This document shows, piece by piece, positions 28,146 to 28,942 of a DNA stretch of 28,942 bases. Both the position numbers and the translations under genes were made by a program. Source of the DNA: a virus; IMG/VR virus record IMGVR_UViG_3300032288_002452, positions 1-28,942 of that record, one strand, 5' to 3'. The notes beneath the pieces are model-generated. The model did no database searches. It worked only from the letters and a program-made list of their open reading frames with translations, and was not told where the DNA came from. Numbering within the stretch: the stretch's first letter is position 1; each line of letters begins with the position of its first letter.

Positions 28146-28676
28146 ATGAAAGAACAGATAGACGAATATTTTACTACAAGAATCAATGACTTAAGACAAT
28201 ATTATATTAAGTTTTGTACCCCATCTGAGAAAGAATATTTTGGGGTAATGATTTCAAATCTTTACGAACATATATATAACAACCAAACCAAACTCCAGGA
28301 CATCATTAACAGGGGTGAAATCCACTACTATTGTCTGAGTTATATATACAATCAAAGGAACTGGAACGATACAGACTTTAAAAAATACATTAATATCAAA
28401 GAGAATTATAGTGATGATATTCCCCTATCAAATATCTTAGACGATGAGGATGTATATGAACTAAAAGCCCAACAAGAAATTGATTACACCAACAAACTAA
28501 CCAAGATTAATATTGCATTATCCAAGTTGGAGTTACACGAAAAGATTTTATATGATAAATACTTCAACCAAAAACAATCAATGAGAAAGATAGGTGCAGA
28601 CATTGGGGTATCGCATGTATCAATCCACCACGCAATACAAAACATAAAGAAGAAAATCAAAAACACCCCAATATAA
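28146..28676 (+). CDS. Sigma-70-like transcription factor, 176 aa
   Basis: Probable phage sigma factor or sigma-like regulator. Residues 120-172 look like sigma region 4: KINIALSKLELHEKILYDKYF, then the helix-turn-helix SMRKIGADIGVSHVSIHHAI (about 145-164) and a Lys-rich end. Residues 1-80 are helical (KEQIDEYFTTRINDLRQYYIK) and might stand in for region 2, but the typical -10-binding sequence is not evident. An acidic linker (about 88-112) joins the halves. It directly follows the 27723 gene. If it directs the TATA-like boxes reported in this window, it would be the late-gene switch; a small DNA-binding regulator such as a terminase-like HTH protein is the alternative. Confidence 0.68.
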   Translation: MKEQIDEYFTTRINDLRQYYIKFCTPSEKEYFGVMISNLYEHIYNNQTKLQDIINRGEIHYYCLSYIYNQRNWNDTDFKKYINIKENYSDDIPLSNILDDEDVYELKAQQEIDYTNKLTKINIALSKLELHEKILYDKYFNQKQSMRKIGADIGVSHVSIHHAIQNIKKKIKNTPI

Positions 28677-28678
28677 AA

Positions 28679-28690
28679 ATATATATAACT
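28679..28690 (+). promoter_or_regulatory. TATA-like box before 28691 gene
   Basis: ATATATATAACT directly abuts the ATG at 28691. Same family as the others, with the shortest spacing. Confidence 0.3.
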
Positions 28691-28939
28691 ATGAAAGAAA
28701 CTAATTTCGCACAACAAAGATTGGATAACATTAAGAAGCTAGGGGACTTGTTAATTGCATTGGAGGGAAGAACAAAAGCCACCAGTGATGAACTAACCCT
28801 ATTATTCAATCTACATAACTATTTCAACCCCAAACGACAAGAGTATTCAAAACATTGTACATCTTGCGTGGTGAGGGTTTATAAACGAACTAAAATATTA
28901 TACGATGCTCTCAAATCTGAACTTGAAACAGGAATATAA
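28691..28939 (+). CDS. Small CxxC phage protein, 82 aa
   Basis: I cannot name this 82-residue protein; the last 120 nt are also present as bases 1-120. The N-terminal half is helical (FAQQRLDNIKKLGDLLIALE, then ATSDELTLLFNLHNYF). The C-terminal half has a PKRQEYSKHCTSCVVRVYKR segment with a CxxC pair and many basic residues, ending in an amphipathic helix (ILYDALKSELETG). The basic CxxC stretch could contact nucleic acid or bind metal, with only two cysteines in one monomer. It lies 14 nt after the sigma-like gene and overlaps the next gene by 35 nt. Confidence 0.75.
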   Translation: MKETNFAQQRLDNIKKLGDLLIALEGRTKATSDELTLLFNLHNYFNPKRQEYSKHCTSCVVRVYKRTKILYDALKSELETGI

Positions 28940-28942
28940 AAA
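28820..28942. repeat. Terminal direct repeat, right copy
   Basis: Exact copy of bases 1-123. Joining the two copies restores an intact small gene (28691-28939) followed by the gene starting at window position 86. Confidence 0.97.

Overview
The window is one complete small tailed-phage genome. The first 123 bases are repeated exactly at the end (28820-28942), so it reads as a circular assembly of 28,819 bp cut open inside a gene. The DNA is AT-rich. Start codons are preceded by A/T-rich leaders without Shine-Dalgarno sequences, and the structural proteins look like those of phages of Bacteroidota; this points to a siphovirus-like phage of a Bacteroidota host. I see no integrase, recognisable repressor, polymerase, helicase, primase or tRNA gene, so it appears to depend heavily on the host for replication.

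Layout. The plus strand carries almost everything. At 26822-28939 and continuing at 1-373 lie an amidase endolysin, an unknown protein, a sigma-70-like protein and two small proteins. At 401-5113 is a fibre cassette containing a 977-residue protein with about 49 SHAEG repeats. Both terminase subunits follow at 5115-6636. At 6666-9378 are a possible tail-completion protein, an unknown protein and two further fibre paralogues. The neck and tail module at 9399-17958 has a Cys-rich small protein, an HK97-gp10-like protein, two large tail/baseplate proteins, the tape measure, and a tail-chaperone gene with a probable -1 frameshift on a run of nine T. The head module at 17983-21234 has a multidomain protease/scaffold, the major capsid protein and a probable tail-tube protein.

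A minus-strand island (21312-22417) then carries a Cys-containing protein, a small membrane protein and a PD-(D/E)XK nuclease-like protein. Plus-strand genes resume at 22542-25517 with a small structural protein, portal, head-tail connector, holin and an HExxH putative metalloprotease. The minus-strand block at 25581-26655 holds a winged-helix putative replication initiator and a small possible DNA-binding protein.

How it works together. The initiator gene contains four 21-bp direct repeats next to a 60-bp segment that is 55/60 A+T. This resembles the lambda O/ori arrangement and is the best origin candidate. Transcription units are separated by clear hairpin terminators, and several are followed at once by a TATATTTATA/TATATATAA box lying only 2-16 nt before the next start codon. 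With the phage-encoded sigma-like protein, this suggests a phage-specific promoter class giving leaderless or nearly leaderless mRNAs; a translation-initiation role is the main alternative. Host attachment seems to rely on four proteins sharing one N-terminal module of about 50 residues but with unrelated C-termini, plus the giant repeat fibre.
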